A stretch of DNA of 20,879 nt from Rs1 sp034111875 (GCA_034111875.1 JAWUWK010000072.1:1-20879); one strand, 5' to 3'; positions 8,306 to 15,537 are shown, counted from the first letter of the stretch. Notes: generated from the letters alone by a model not told the origin. A program made the numbers and translations.

Positions 8306-9142
8306 ATGACGTTATCAATTTTAGTATGCCCACATTGCACGCAAGCATTAACACCAGAACACAAAGGATTGCGTTGTAGCAACAACCATTATTTTGATCG
8401 GGCAAGGCAAGGCTATTGGAATCTATTGCCCGTACAGCGCAAGAAATCAAAAGATCCGGGTGACAACCCAGAAATGGTCAGCGCACGCCGTCAGTTTTTA
8501 GATTTAGATTATTACAAACCCCTCGCCGATCAAGTCATTCGTTTGGTAACACAGCAACTGGGCGACGTGTGTAATGCGCAAATATTGGACATGGGCTGTG
8601 GCGAAGGCTATTACACATCTCTCTGGCAAGAAGCATTACCTAAGCAAAATTTTATCGGCCTAGATATCTCTAAGCATGCCATTAAAGCCGCGACCCAACG
8701 CAATAAAAACATCATCTGGCTAGTGGCGAGCGGTGCCAACATGCCAATCGAAAAAAACAGTTTAGACGTGTTAAGCGTGGTTTTCAGCCGATTGATGCCC
8801 CTACCAATGGCCAGTGCACTTAAAGACGATGGCTTGCTAATTCTTGTATGGCCTACCTCCAGACACTTAATCGAGCTAAAGCAAGTGATGTACAAACAGC
8901 TCAAAACATCACAATACGATCCCTGTGTAGAGTTAGCCCCCCTCTTCAGCATGGCATCTAAACAGACACTAGCGTTTGAATTCACGATAACCCTAGCAGC
9001 TCAATTGTTCACCTTATTGGACATGACCCCACATGGACAGCGAATCAATACTGAGACCAAAGCGTCGCTGCTTCAAAATCTGCCCATGCAACTCAGTTTC
9101 AGTGTCAATATTGGCTGTTTCATCAAGCGTGCTAGTATCTAA
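8306..9142 (+). CDS. rlmA: 23S rRNA (guanine745-N1)-methyltransferase, RlmA family
   Basis: The 278-residue product resembles RlmA (RrmA), which methylates N1 of G745 in helix 35 of 23S rRNA using S-adenosylmethionine. An N-terminal zinc finger is present with ligands C8, C11, C24 and H28 (CPHC...CSNNH). It is followed by the family-typical DRARQGYWNLLPVQ and a KSKDPGDNPEMVSARRQFL segment. The Rossmann methyltransferase domain begins near residue 95 with ILDMGCGEGYYT, and FIGLDISKHAIKAA supplies the acidic ribose-binding residue. Length matches the ~270-residue family norm. RlmA and the TlrB-type G748 enzyme are paralogous, so the exact target base is inferred. It starts one base after dapE and is presumably read through from it. 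Confidence 0.88.
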   Translation: MTLSILVCPHCTQALTPEHKGLRCSNNHYFDRARQGYWNLLPVQRKKSKDPGDNPEMVSARRQFLDLDYYKPLADQVIRLVTQQLGDVCNAQILDMGCGEGYYTSLWQEALPKQNFIGLDISKHAIKAATQRNKNIIWLVASGANMPIEKNSLDVLSVVFSRLMPLPMASALKDDGLLILVWPTSRHLIELKQVMYKQLKTSQYDPCVELAPLFSMASKQTLAFEFTITLAAQLFTLLDMTPHGQRINTETKASLLQNLPMQLSFSVNIGCFIKRASI

Positions 9143-9188
9143 TGATTAACTTTTACTAGATCAACACAATAATTATTGCCAAGAGCTG

Positions 9189-9509
9189 ATGATGAAAATA
9201 GCCAACCAAAAACCACCTAAAAGCACTTTAAAGCATAAAATAAAACGCCGATTGCAAAAACAAGCTGTCAACACCCAACAAAATTTAAGCTTGATACTCA
9301 TAGGCTTTGCCTGCTCGCTATTGGGTATCGGCTTAGTCATGGGAGGAGAGTTTCTAGTCCAGGATTTATGGCACCGAGAACTCGTTGCTCTATTGGGCAT
9401 TATAATAATCGCCATTGGCTGTTTACTGGCTATCAGCGGATATTTGAGCATGAGCATTCTTAAAATATTTTATGTCATCACTCGCGATGATCCAGACAGT
9501 AACGATTAG
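9189..9509 (+). CDS. small membrane protein of unknown function, two helices
   Basis: The 106-residue product is not recognised. A very basic N-terminal ~35 residues (KHKIKRRLQKQ) is followed by two hydrophobic segments, LILIGFACSLLGIGLVMGGEFL at about 37-58 and LVALLGIIIIAIGCLLAISG at about 66-85. The tail ends acidic (RDDPDSND). By the positive-inside rule both ends should be cytoplasmic, giving a helical hairpin in the inner membrane. Two ATGs are adjacent (9189 and 9192); AAGAG at 9181-9185 suits the second better, so one residue may be lost. It lies 46 bases after rlmA on the same strand and could be the last gene of that transcript. Confidence 0.6.
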   Translation: MMKIANQKPPKSTLKHKIKRRLQKQAVNTQQNLSLILIGFACSLLGIGLVMGGEFLVQDLWHRELVALLGIIIIAIGCLLAISGYLSMSILKIFYVITRDDPDSND

Positions 9510-9809
9510 CCTCTGACAAATACAGCCGACGCCTCTTTGCCGTGATCTACTGAGCTAAACCTGATTGAGTAACTTCACTGTTTTTTTACAGTCATACCCA
9601 CTATCTGAGCATTGTCTCTTAGCTAAACTAGATTCAATCTGTCTCTAAAGATCATTAACTGGATCAATTTCAGAAATAGTTTGGTCATTTTAATCATCAA
9701 TTTGATTACCTGTTAACTTGCTGAGGCTTTATAATAAAAGAGTAAATTAACTGCTCATCTAATGATTTTGATCAACCGGGGCTGCCAACTAACGTAGTGG
9801 TTCTATAGA
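9510..9809. other. gene-free stretch
   Basis: This 300-base AT-rich stretch lies between the small membrane protein and the convergent MFS transporter gene. I see no ORF with a plausible start, no RNA gene, and no clear intrinsic terminator. It runs directly into the period-8 repeat array. Confidence 0.4.
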
Positions 9810-9891
9810 TTTTATTTTTTTATTTTTTTATTTTTCTACTTTTCTACTTTTCTACTTTTCTACTTTTCTACTTTTCTACTTTTCTACTTTT
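9810..9891. repeat. period-8 tandem repeat array TTTTCTAC
   Basis: Seven exact copies of TTTTCTAC occupy 9832-9887, followed by a partial TTTT. To the left the same period continues in degenerate form: the invariant A recurs at 9814, 9822, 9830 and 9838 while the two C positions become T. The minus-strand reading (GTAGAAAA) includes the last codons and stop of the MFS gene. The array is therefore a simple-sequence repeat overlapping a coding end and prone to slipped-strand change in copy number. Confidence 0.9.
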
Positions 9892-11010
9892 AATCAGCAT
9901 CTTGTAAGGAATAAACAGCAGCAATAAAAAGCCAATGCCAAAGTAAAATTCATGTACCCAATGCATCGTTAACAACAACCCAGCGAGTAGTGCCCCAATT
10001 GCTGCGGCGATGTCTCTATAAATAGTAAAATCATTGAGCATTGTCTTTCTAGTCACGGAATCAGGGTATTGGTCTGAAAGTGATTTTGGCATCAATATCA
10101 TAAACAGAGCATGCCCCAAATTTCCCAGCAAGCTGGCCGTGTAGATACTGTCTGCGGCTAAAACTAACGCCGCGACAATCATCAGCATATTGGCAAAATG
10201 CAACACCGCTTGAGTCTGGGAAAACTGGGTAAATTTTACCGCAACTAGACCTAGGATTAAGTTTACGCTGCGCTTAGCGACAATAAATAGCGACGCGTGT
10301 GTCACCGCTTGATCTTGAGTCATACCTGTATTCATTAACAGAGGGGCTAGCACAATTATCCACACGGCATAAAACAACAAGCAGAATATAAACGTCAGCC
10401 CCAGAGAGTCATTAAAGTGGGGCAACCAAGGTTTAGGCTTATGTGCTGTTTGTTCAATAGGAGCGCTGCGCAACATCAACACTGGTAAGAACGCTAACAG
10501 ACAAAGGACTAATGCAACAGCGATGATCGTCTGCGGCGAGCACCAAGAGTTTAGCCAGGGCGCCGCTAATAACACTAACAGTGGACCTATCTCTTGGATA
10601 GCGCCATACCAACCCATGTTCTTCAACTTGTACCTAGGCTCAGATGTTGCACTATACAGGCAGGCCAAACGTAGTAACCCGTAAGCAAAACCCCAGAGCA
10701 TTCTAGCGATTAATAATAACCATGGACTAAAAGGGTATAAAAACATCATACAGGCAAGCGATGCAAAAATAACCGCCATACAGACGACTGACTTAGCTCC
10801 CAAACGTTCGTGAATAAAAACTATCAACGGATTTAACAAGATACGAATAAATCGATTGGCAGATAATAACACGCCAACCCAGATGAAAGTCAGTGATAAA
10901 TCGGCATAAAAAATCGGTAACAGCAGGTATAAAAGAGCATCGCAGACTAAGGTTAGAGTGAGCGCCGTGCTCGCGAGAATAGTTTGTCGACTGCTGTGAT
11001 GTAATTGCAT
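9868..11010 (-). CDS. MFS transporter, substrate unknown
   Basis: The 380-residue product is a major facilitator superfamily transporter with about eleven to twelve hydrophobic segments along its whole length. An MFS loop motif is recognisable near the first third (NRFIRILLNPLIVFIHERLG), and GFAYGLLRLACLY resembles the fifth-helix region. The ATG at 11010 was chosen because AAGG lies about six bases upstream. A longer frame would need a TTG at 11052 and would run into a repeat element. The last codons and the stop (KSRKVEK, TAG) lie inside the TTTTCTAC array. It lies downstream of arsH on the same strand, so arsenical export is possible, but no motif proves that and a 380-base gap separates them. 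The substrate is unassigned. Confidence 0.82.
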   Translation of the reverse strand: MQLHHSSRQTILASTALTLTLVCDALLYLLLPIFYADLSLTFIWVGVLLSANRFIRILLNPLIVFIHERLGAKSVVCMAVIFASLACMMFLYPFSPWLLLIARMLWGFAYGLLRLACLYSATSEPRYKLKNMGWYGAIQEIGPLLVLLAAPWLNSWCSPQTIIAVALVLCLLAFLPVLMLRSAPIEQTAHKPKPWLPHFNDSLGLTFIFCLLFYAVWIIVLAPLLMNTGMTQDQAVTHASLFIVAKRSVNLILGLVAVKFTQFSQTQAVLHFANMLMIVAALVLAADSIYTASLLGNLGHALFMILMPKSLSDQYPDSVTRKTMLNDFTIYRDIAAAIGALLAGLLLTMHWVHEFYFGIGFLLLLFIPYKMLIKSRKVEK

Positions 11011-11028
11011 TTTAGACCTTATTAGATA

Positions 11029-11160
11029 GGCTGTTGAACCTAAAGTCTGCAAAAACTCTTGGTGACCCTAGAAAACGAGAAAGATGTCTGATCACCAATA
11101 AGGTGACCACGAAACTGTAAAATTTCTTGTGCACAGCCTTTCGCGTCAGACTGTCGAATC
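11029..11160 (-). repeat. diverged intergenic repeat, copy A
   Basis: Read on the minus strand, this element begins GATTCGACAGT, continues through CGCGAA, GCTGTG and GTGGTCACCTTATTGGTGAT, and ends TTTTTGCAG...GGTTCAACAGCC. It aligns along its length with copy B at 12732-12882 in the same orientation, allowing one internal gap. Both ends resemble GATTCGACWG, so the unit is bordered by similar short sequences. It lies immediately upstream of the MFS ribosome-binding site. A 64-codon open frame across it is fortuitous, because copy B is full of stops. Confidence 0.7.
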
Positions 11161-11389
11161 TAGATTGAAAAAAATATTCGAGTTCCTGAAAATAATTATC
11201 TGACAACGAATGTAATCACTGATAATTGTTCTTAGCATAATCATTAGAGACCTTTGCACTTTGTAGCGCGCGATGGTCATACAATACAAAAACAAGCGAT
11301 ACGCCGGCGTTTATACTTATTAATTGGAATTTGGTTTATTTTAAACGCCGTATAATCGAGCGCAATAATAGGGGAAGGCCTTTATAAGC
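11161..11389. other. intergenic region with 9-bp inverted repeat
   Basis: The region between repeat copy A and the arsH 3' end contains CGGCGTTTA (11305-11313) and its exact complement TAAACGCCG (11342-11350) around a 28-base AT-rich spacer. It could fold into a hairpin after arsH on the minus strand. There is no good T tract, so a terminator role is uncertain. No gene is seen. Confidence 0.35.
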
Positions 11390-12112
11390 CTAACAACAGG
11401 CCACTTTTTTGCTCCCTACTGGCTCAATAATAGCTGCCTCTGCCTGATATATTGGTTTATTTTCTGAATATCTCTGGGTTAGCCAATCACTTTGATCACG
11501 CAATAAAAGGGTCAATTTAAATAACTCCTCCAAAACATCAATCACTCTATCTTTATAAGCTGATTCGATTAGCAAACCACGCTGATCAAACTGTTCAGAA
11601 GCCTTGGGAATTGAAGATTGATTAGGGATGGTAAACATGCGCATCCAGCGCCCTAATATGCGCATATTATTGACTACATTAAAAGATTGAGAACCACCAT
11701 TCACCTGCATCAATGCTAAGGTTCTACCTTGGGTCGGCCTCAATGAACCGACACTCAAAGGTATCCAGTCTATTTGGTTTTTAAATACTCCACTCATATT
11801 ACCGTGTAATTCTGGAGAACACCAAAGCATCCCTTCAGACCAAAGTGCTAAGTATCTAAATTCCTGCACTTTTGGGCTATCAACCAGACTGAGATTATAG
11901 ACAGGTAAACCGTTGGGATTAAACACTTTCACTTCGGCGCCAAAGCCGCGTAAAACATCCGCACTTTACTCTGCTAGTTTTCTACTGAAAGAACCTTCAC
12001 GCAGTGATCCGTAAAGTACGAGAATTCTGACTGCATGGTCGCCCACTGGCTGTTCTGAGATCAGTTTCTTGATAACAGAAACTTGATATTTAGGTAGTGG
12101 TATAGTTTGCAT
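11390..12112 (-). pseudogene. arsH: arsH, NADPH-dependent FMN reductase, interrupted by an in-frame stop
   Basis: ArsH is an NADPH:FMN oxidoreductase of the flavodoxin-like family that oxidises trivalent organoarsenicals and helps in arsenic resistance. From the ATG at 12112 the frame reads MQTIPLPKYQ... through the FMN phosphate loop LYGSLREGSFSRKLAE. It then meets TAA at 11966-11968 (codon 49) and continues without frameshift into SADVLRGFGAEV...NPNGLPVYNL, LWCSPELHGNMSGVFKNQIDWIP, GRTLALMQVNGGSQSFNVVNNMRILGRWMRM. The remainder is well conserved to codon 240, so a single base change such as GAA to TAA explains the interruption. The GTG at 11932 could restart translation but would lose the FMN-binding loop. 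It lies downstream of arsR with its own palindromic operator. It is either a recent pseudogene or a sequencing error. Confidence 0.85.
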
Positions 12113-12128
12113 TATTATAAACCTATTA

Positions 12129-12144
12129 TTCTAGTATTATAGAA
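12129..12144. promoter_or_regulatory. candidate ArsR operator upstream of arsH
   Basis: TTCTA-N6-TAGAA is a perfect 5-bp palindrome within 16 bases, 17-32 bases before the arsH ATG. The same layout (TTCTA-N6-TCGAA on the minus strand) recurs before arsR. Two such sites in front of the regulator and its presumed target suggest that ArsR controls both. Binding itself is inferred. Confidence 0.55.
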
Positions 12145-12309
12145 ATTATTGATTGCAAAAAGTTAATTACAGTAATTTTGAGAAGTATCGAATAAGTCCC
12201 CGAATGCTGTCTGTGACTCACGAAGCGATCAAATACTAAGTGAAAAAGGTTTTTTACAAATAGTCAACCTACTGGCAGTTTGAGACTTAGCCGCTGCTGC
12301 CTTAACCAG

Positions 12310-12594
12310 TCATCCCCGACAACATTCTTTAATTAAAAATGCCAGCAACTCATCTAGACTTTCATACTGGGCAAAACAGCGTAAAACCCTGCCCTCGCGA
12401 ACTTGTTTAACTAAACCTACTTGCACTAGACGATTGATGTGGTGAGATAAGGTTGAACCTGGCACTTGTAATTGCGCTTGTAACATAGCCACAGGGAGTC
12501 CTTTGTGCCCTTCTTTAACCAAGTTACGGTAGATCCCTAATCGAGTAACATGGCCTAACTCAGCCAATTGATTTGCTGCTGTTTCTATTTTCAT
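12310..12594 (-). CDS. arsR: ArsR-family metalloid-responsive repressor
   Basis: The 94-residue product is a winged-helix ArsR/SmtB repressor. The helix-turn-helix is clear: QLAELGHVTRLGIYRNLV, then VAMLQAQLQVPGSTLSHHINRLVQVGLV, with the recognition helix STLSHHINRL and a beta wing VREGRVLRCFAQY. It lacks the classical ELCVCDL arsenic site in the helix-turn-helix. Instead it ends in a vicinal cysteine pair (KECCRG, C91/C92), plus a cysteine in the wing. This resembles the C-terminal As(III) site of the Acidithiobacillus ferrooxidans-type ArsR. The ATG at 12594 gives a family-typical length; a TTG at 12621 would add nine residues. It precedes the broken arsH by 197 bases on the same strand, and a palindrome (12635-12650) before its own start suggests autoregulation. 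Metal specificity is inferred. Confidence 0.88.
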   Translation of the reverse strand: MKIETAANQLAELGHVTRLGIYRNLVKEGHKGLPVAMLQAQLQVPGSTLSHHINRLVQVGLVKQVREGRVLRCFAQYESLDELLAFLIKECCRG

Positions 12595-12634
12595 AATAGA
12601 AGTGTAAGTCGATACTATCAATAATTCAATATAT

Positions 12635-12650
12635 TTCGATAATAATAGAA
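12635..12650. promoter_or_regulatory. candidate ArsR operator upstream of arsR
   Basis: On the minus strand this reads TTCTA-N6-TCGAA, matching the layout of the site before arsH at 12129-12144. It is nested in wider dyad symmetry: ATATATTTC (12629-12637) and GAAATATAT (12648-12656) are exact complements. The site ends 41 bases before the arsR ATG, a usual place for an autoregulatory operator. Confidence 0.55.
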
Positions 12651-12731
12651 ATATATTTATGTAAGATTTGTGGATAATGCAAAAAACCTATTAGAGAAAC
12701 CCAATTATACCGCCTGTAATCATCCTAAATT

Positions 12732-12882
12732 CGCCAGTCGAATCACGTAGGCCTGCACAAACTTTTGATGCACTTAGAAAGTTTGAAAAATCTCTCATCA
12801 CAAATAAAGTAACCACAAAATTATCTGATTTTCTTCACTCACCAATATTTAGTACAGCTTGTTCGCGCCTAACTGTCGAATC
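12732..12882 (-). repeat. diverged intergenic repeat, copy B
   Basis: On the minus strand this begins GATTCGACAGTTAGGCGCG and ends with another GATTCGACTGGCG, so the unit is bounded by near-identical direct repeats. The interior shares GTGGTTACTTTATTTGTGAT and AAAAGTTTGTGCAG with the corresponding parts of copy A (11029-11160), in the same orientation. It has several stop codons in every relevant frame and no gene. It looks like a dispersed non-coding repeat family. Confidence 0.7.
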
Positions 12883-12908
12883 TGGGATCATATAAAAATA
12901 ACAGGCCC

Positions 12909-13502
12909 TTATTCATTTAGCAACCAACCCTTGTCACAGGCCATTTGAATTTGGAGATTGGCATACTCCCAAAGCCTTGGCGACAGTCCTTTTAAATACA
13001 AGTTTCGCTTTATCACTTGGCTTTTGCTGACGTTGTTCACAGCCCAACTGCCGCCATTATTCGCCATGTTTTGCACTAAAGGTAGTATTCTGTCAATTGA
13101 TTTAGCGAAACGGGCATCGGCAGATTCAGCCGCTTCAAACTCCAACCATAACGCTAGCATTTCAGTCGATTGTGGGGTGGGTAATAAACCAAAAATCCTC
13201 TGTGCAGCCTGTGTTTCTTTTTCTTCCTGAGCTGCCATCAGCGCAGGATCTTCAAAAGCAAATAAATCTCCTGCATCAATTTCAACAATATCATGGATTA
13301 ATAACATACAAGTCACCCGATTCACATCCACAAGTTCCTCTGCATATTGATGTAAAATTTGCGCGCTCAATGCTATCTGCCAGCTATGTTCTGCGCTGTT
13401 TTCTCGGCGGTTATTATCTGCTTTCACCATAGTGCGCCGATAGACTGATTTTAGCCGATCTATTTCCATGATAAAAGCCAGTTGTTGTTCTAAATTTGTC
13501 AT
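12909..13502 (-). CDS. HD-domain hydrolase, YfbR/HDDC2-like
   Basis: The 197-residue product is a metal-dependent HD phosphohydrolase related to YfbR and HDDC2, which are 5'-deoxyribonucleotidases. The metal ligands are visible: H39 in ENSAEHSWQ, H70-D71 in LLIHDIVEIDAGD, and D137 in SIDRILPLVQN. The downstream E74/D76 acidic stretch is typical of this subgroup. Length matches the ~200-residue family. A nucleotide monophosphate substrate is inferred from the family. The start ATG overlaps the stop of the upstream alpha/beta-hydrolase gene (ATGA at 13499-13502), so the two are translationally coupled. Its 3' end lies 27 bases from repeat copy B. Confidence 0.85.
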   Translation of the reverse strand: MTNLEQQLAFIMEIDRLKSVYRRTMVKADNNRRENSAEHSWQIALSAQILHQYAEELVDVNRVTCMLLIHDIVEIDAGDLFAFEDPALMAAQEEKETQAAQRIFGLLPTPQSTEMLALWLEFEAAESADARFAKSIDRILPLVQNMANNGGSWAVNNVSKSQVIKRNLYLKGLSPRLWEYANLQIQMACDKGWLLNE

Positions 13503-14287
13503 GAGGTGATCCGATTTTGCGAATATATTATGGCGTTAATAAAGCCCTGCATTGCTTCTAATACTTTACTCTGTGCCTGTGCATGTGGGCTATGCGCACA
13601 ATTTTCAATTATTTTGGCGAGACTTTTGCCAGCTGTTTTTTCAACAATTGAAAGCACTTGCTCCTCACTGGCATACTGATCATTTGCTCCCTGAATTACC
13701 AGCATTGGAACTCTAACACTAGGTAACAAGTACTCAATATTCCAGTGCTTAAACCAAGGTTGCCGCCAAGTATTAGCCCAAGCACTGAAAATTTGTGGGG
13801 TTTTATCGCCATGGTATTTTATCAGCGATTGCAATTTCCCAGCACGCCATGCATGTTGTGCTTGCTCAATACCTAATAACGTTTCAGGTTCGACGAACAC
13901 ATGCGCCGCTGCCGTTACTACGCCTTGTAATAAAGGGTTTTGTTCAGCCGCCGATATCAGACTGATACTGCCGCCATCCGAGTGACCTATTAAAAAGTAT
14001 TGTCTGTGAGCTATTAGCCCCTGCAATACTCTAGGCAATTCCCAAAGAGCGGATTGATGTAAATAATGTATACTGCGTGTTTTAAGCTCAGCAGAGGAGC
14101 GGCCGTAACCCAATCTATCGTAGACTAGCCCAGGACAACCAGTTAGCTGGCAAATTTTTTGTGGGAACTCTCCCCACATATCAATGCAACCTAAACCCTC
14201 GTGTAAGAAAACTAAATAAGGTTTAGATAAATTTCCAGGAATGATTTTATAGTGCAGTTGATAATTTTCAGCCAAACTTAATAACAT
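13499..14287 (-). CDS. alpha/beta-fold hydrolase
   Basis: The 262-residue cytoplasmic protein has the alpha/beta-hydrolase fold. The oxyanion-side HEGLGCIDMW follows the first strand (H29-E30-G31). The nucleophile elbow GHSDGG puts the catalytic serine at S103. The acid is probably D203 in QGANDQY and the base H232 in CAHSPH. DRLGYGRSS at ~57-65 is also typical of the family. No signal peptide or membrane segment is visible. The substrate cannot be assigned; family members include esterases, lactonases and C-C hydrolases. It is the first gene of a two-gene unit with the HD hydrolase, overlapping it by four bases, and is divergent from the spermidine-synthase-like gene. Confidence 0.85.
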   Translation of the reverse strand: MLLSLAENYQLHYKIIPGNLSKPYLVFLHEGLGCIDMWGEFPQKICQLTGCPGLVYDRLGYGRSSAELKTRSIHYLHQSALWELPRVLQGLIAHRQYFLIGHSDGGSISLISAAEQNPLLQGVVTAAAHVFVEPETLLGIEQAQHAWRAGKLQSLIKYHGDKTPQIFSAWANTWRQPWFKHWNIEYLLPSVRVPMLVIQGANDQYASEEQVLSIVEKTAGKSLAKIIENCAHSPHAQAQSKVLEAMQGFINAIIYSQNRITS

Positions 14288-14553
14288 GGGCAGTTACCTA
14301 TAGCGTAAAGAAAAATAATCGTCAGTGAAAACTATCGCCGGTTAGTACCCATTCTGTAAATAGCGAGGCAAAAACTAAACGCTATCCTAAACAAGCAAAA
14401 TAGGCTGTGCTGATTATAGCTATACTCTATAGTAGGGAGAAAACCAAACGGCGATTCGCTTATGTTTTAGTATTTCATCGAGACCTTAAAAAAATTAGTG
14501 AAAAGTCAGCAAAATCACATTGGCTGTATTACGTACATATTACGTCGCCTATT

Positions 14554-14600
14554 GATTTATTCATAGTATGGAAAATGAATTGCAATACTATGAATAAATC
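14554..14600. repeat. perfect 16-bp inverted repeat (leader hairpin)
   Basis: GATTTATTCATAGTAT at 14554-14569 is repeated exactly in reverse complement at 14585-14600, around a 15-base spacer. The right arm ends 64 bases before the ATG of the spermidine-synthase-like gene. No T tract follows, so it is not a standard terminator. It may be a regulatory leader hairpin, a large operator, or a miniature-element remnant. The rest of 14288-14664 shows no gene; it must contain the divergent promoters. Confidence 0.85.
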
Positions 14601-14664
14601 ACCTTGCATAACCAACGCTTTTTTATACACTAGCTTTCTTTTACAGATAGAATTAGATATCACT

Positions 14665-15417
14665 ATGAGCCATTTTTTCGAAATTTTCCGTGCTACAGAT
14701 CAGTGGGGTAATGTCCACGTTATGAGCGATAGTGAAAATTACTACCTCACCTTCGGTGGTGGTGGTCAACAAAGCGGTATGCAAGTTAACCAACCTGATA
14801 GATTACTGTTTCAATACACTCAATCGATGATGTTGGCTATTCTATTCCGACCTAAGGCAAGCACAGCTCTTTTATTGGGGTTAGGCGCAGGATCGCTGGC
14901 TAAATCTTTGCTTTTATATGATGAAAATTTGCTCATCACAGCCGTAGAACTCAGAGAGAAAGTTAAAGATATCGCCCACCAATGGTTCGAATTACCTGAT
15001 AGTGAGCGTTTGACCATAAAAATCGAAGATGCATTTAAATTTATAAGCAACGCAAATGAATGCACTGATTTACTTTTCGTAGATCTCTACTTAGATAGCG
15101 GTATCCAAAACAGTCTATCCAGTAAAAAATTCGTCCGCCACTGTTATAACGCACTGAATAATAATGGCACGTTAGTTTTAAACTTATGGGATGAAGGCAA
15201 GGGCTACCTACCTTTTGACTTAGAATTTTTGGAAGAGACGTTCACCTCTCAAGCATTAATGATAGTCACTGATGAAGGCAATATTATTGTTATTATTGGC
15301 AAGGGCTTCCAAGCAGATCCGCACCCGAGAAAACTGCAATCAGAGGCAAAAAAACTAGGTTTTCGATTAGATATCCCTTTACAACGACTATTAAATCAAC
15401 TCCAAGTCAGACTGTGA
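14665..15417 (+). CDS. spermidine-synthase-like SAM-binding protein
   Basis: The 250-residue product has the Rossmann core of the polyamine aminopropyltransferase (SpeE) superfamily. The glycine-rich loop LLLGLGAGSLAKSLL is followed by ITAVELREKV, whose glutamate would bind the ribose of decarboxylated SAM or SAM. IKIEDAFKFI and LLFVDLYLDSG occupy the positions of the catalytic acidic segment. The N-terminal Y-rich segment LTFGGGGQQSGM resembles the start of SpeE-like proteins. The full catalytic YDVIxxDxxDP signature of true SpeE is not evident, so the activity may be methyl transfer or something else. The frame is open back to 14407, but conserved sequence begins at MSHFFEIFRATDQWG, so the ATG at 14665 was chosen. 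The ribosome site is weak. Confidence 0.72.
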   Translation: MSHFFEIFRATDQWGNVHVMSDSENYYLTFGGGGQQSGMQVNQPDRLLFQYTQSMMLAILFRPKASTALLLGLGAGSLAKSLLLYDENLLITAVELREKVKDIAHQWFELPDSERLTIKIEDAFKFISNANECTDLLFVDLYLDSGIQNSLSSKKFVRHCYNALNNNGTLVLNLWDEGKGYLPFDLEFLEETFTSQALMIVTDEGNIIVIIGKGFQADPHPRKLQSEAKKLGFRLDIPLQRLLNQLQVRL

Positions 15418-15501
15418 ATTTTGCGCAGCAGAAGGTTTTAGCTCAATAAAGGTGCACACCCAAAAATAATCAGAAGATAACAAAGTGAGTGAAACTAGAT
15501 A

Positions 15502-15537
15502 GATGCTTTTTTATCTTCAACTCAAGCATCGATTTTT
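15502..15537. terminator. possible intrinsic terminator
   Basis: GATGCTT (15502-15508) and AAGCATC (15524-15530) are complementary over 7 bp and are followed by GATTTTT. It lies 85 bases after the spermidine-synthase-like stop and 72 bases from the convergent NlpC/P60 gene, where a terminator is expected. The stem is AT-rich and the loop long, so it may be weak. Confidence 0.35.

Noticed and set aside
11011..11052. TTG start adding 14 residues to the second MFS protein
   Set aside because: The ATG at 11010 has a good ribosome site, and the extension would lie in the repeat element.
11012..11206. 64-codon minus-strand frame upstream of the second MFS gene
   Set aside because: It lies across repeat copy A. 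The homologous copy B is interrupted by stops in the same frame, so the openness is fortuitous.
12235..12265. GTGAAAAAGG / TTTTTTAC near-palindrome between arsR and arsH as a terminator
   Set aside because: Nearly all A:T pairs with almost no loop; it cannot form a stable terminator stem.
14407..14664. N-terminal extension of the spermidine-synthase-like gene
   Set aside because: The extension runs through the 16-bp inverted repeat and does not resemble the family; conserved sequence starts at 14665.
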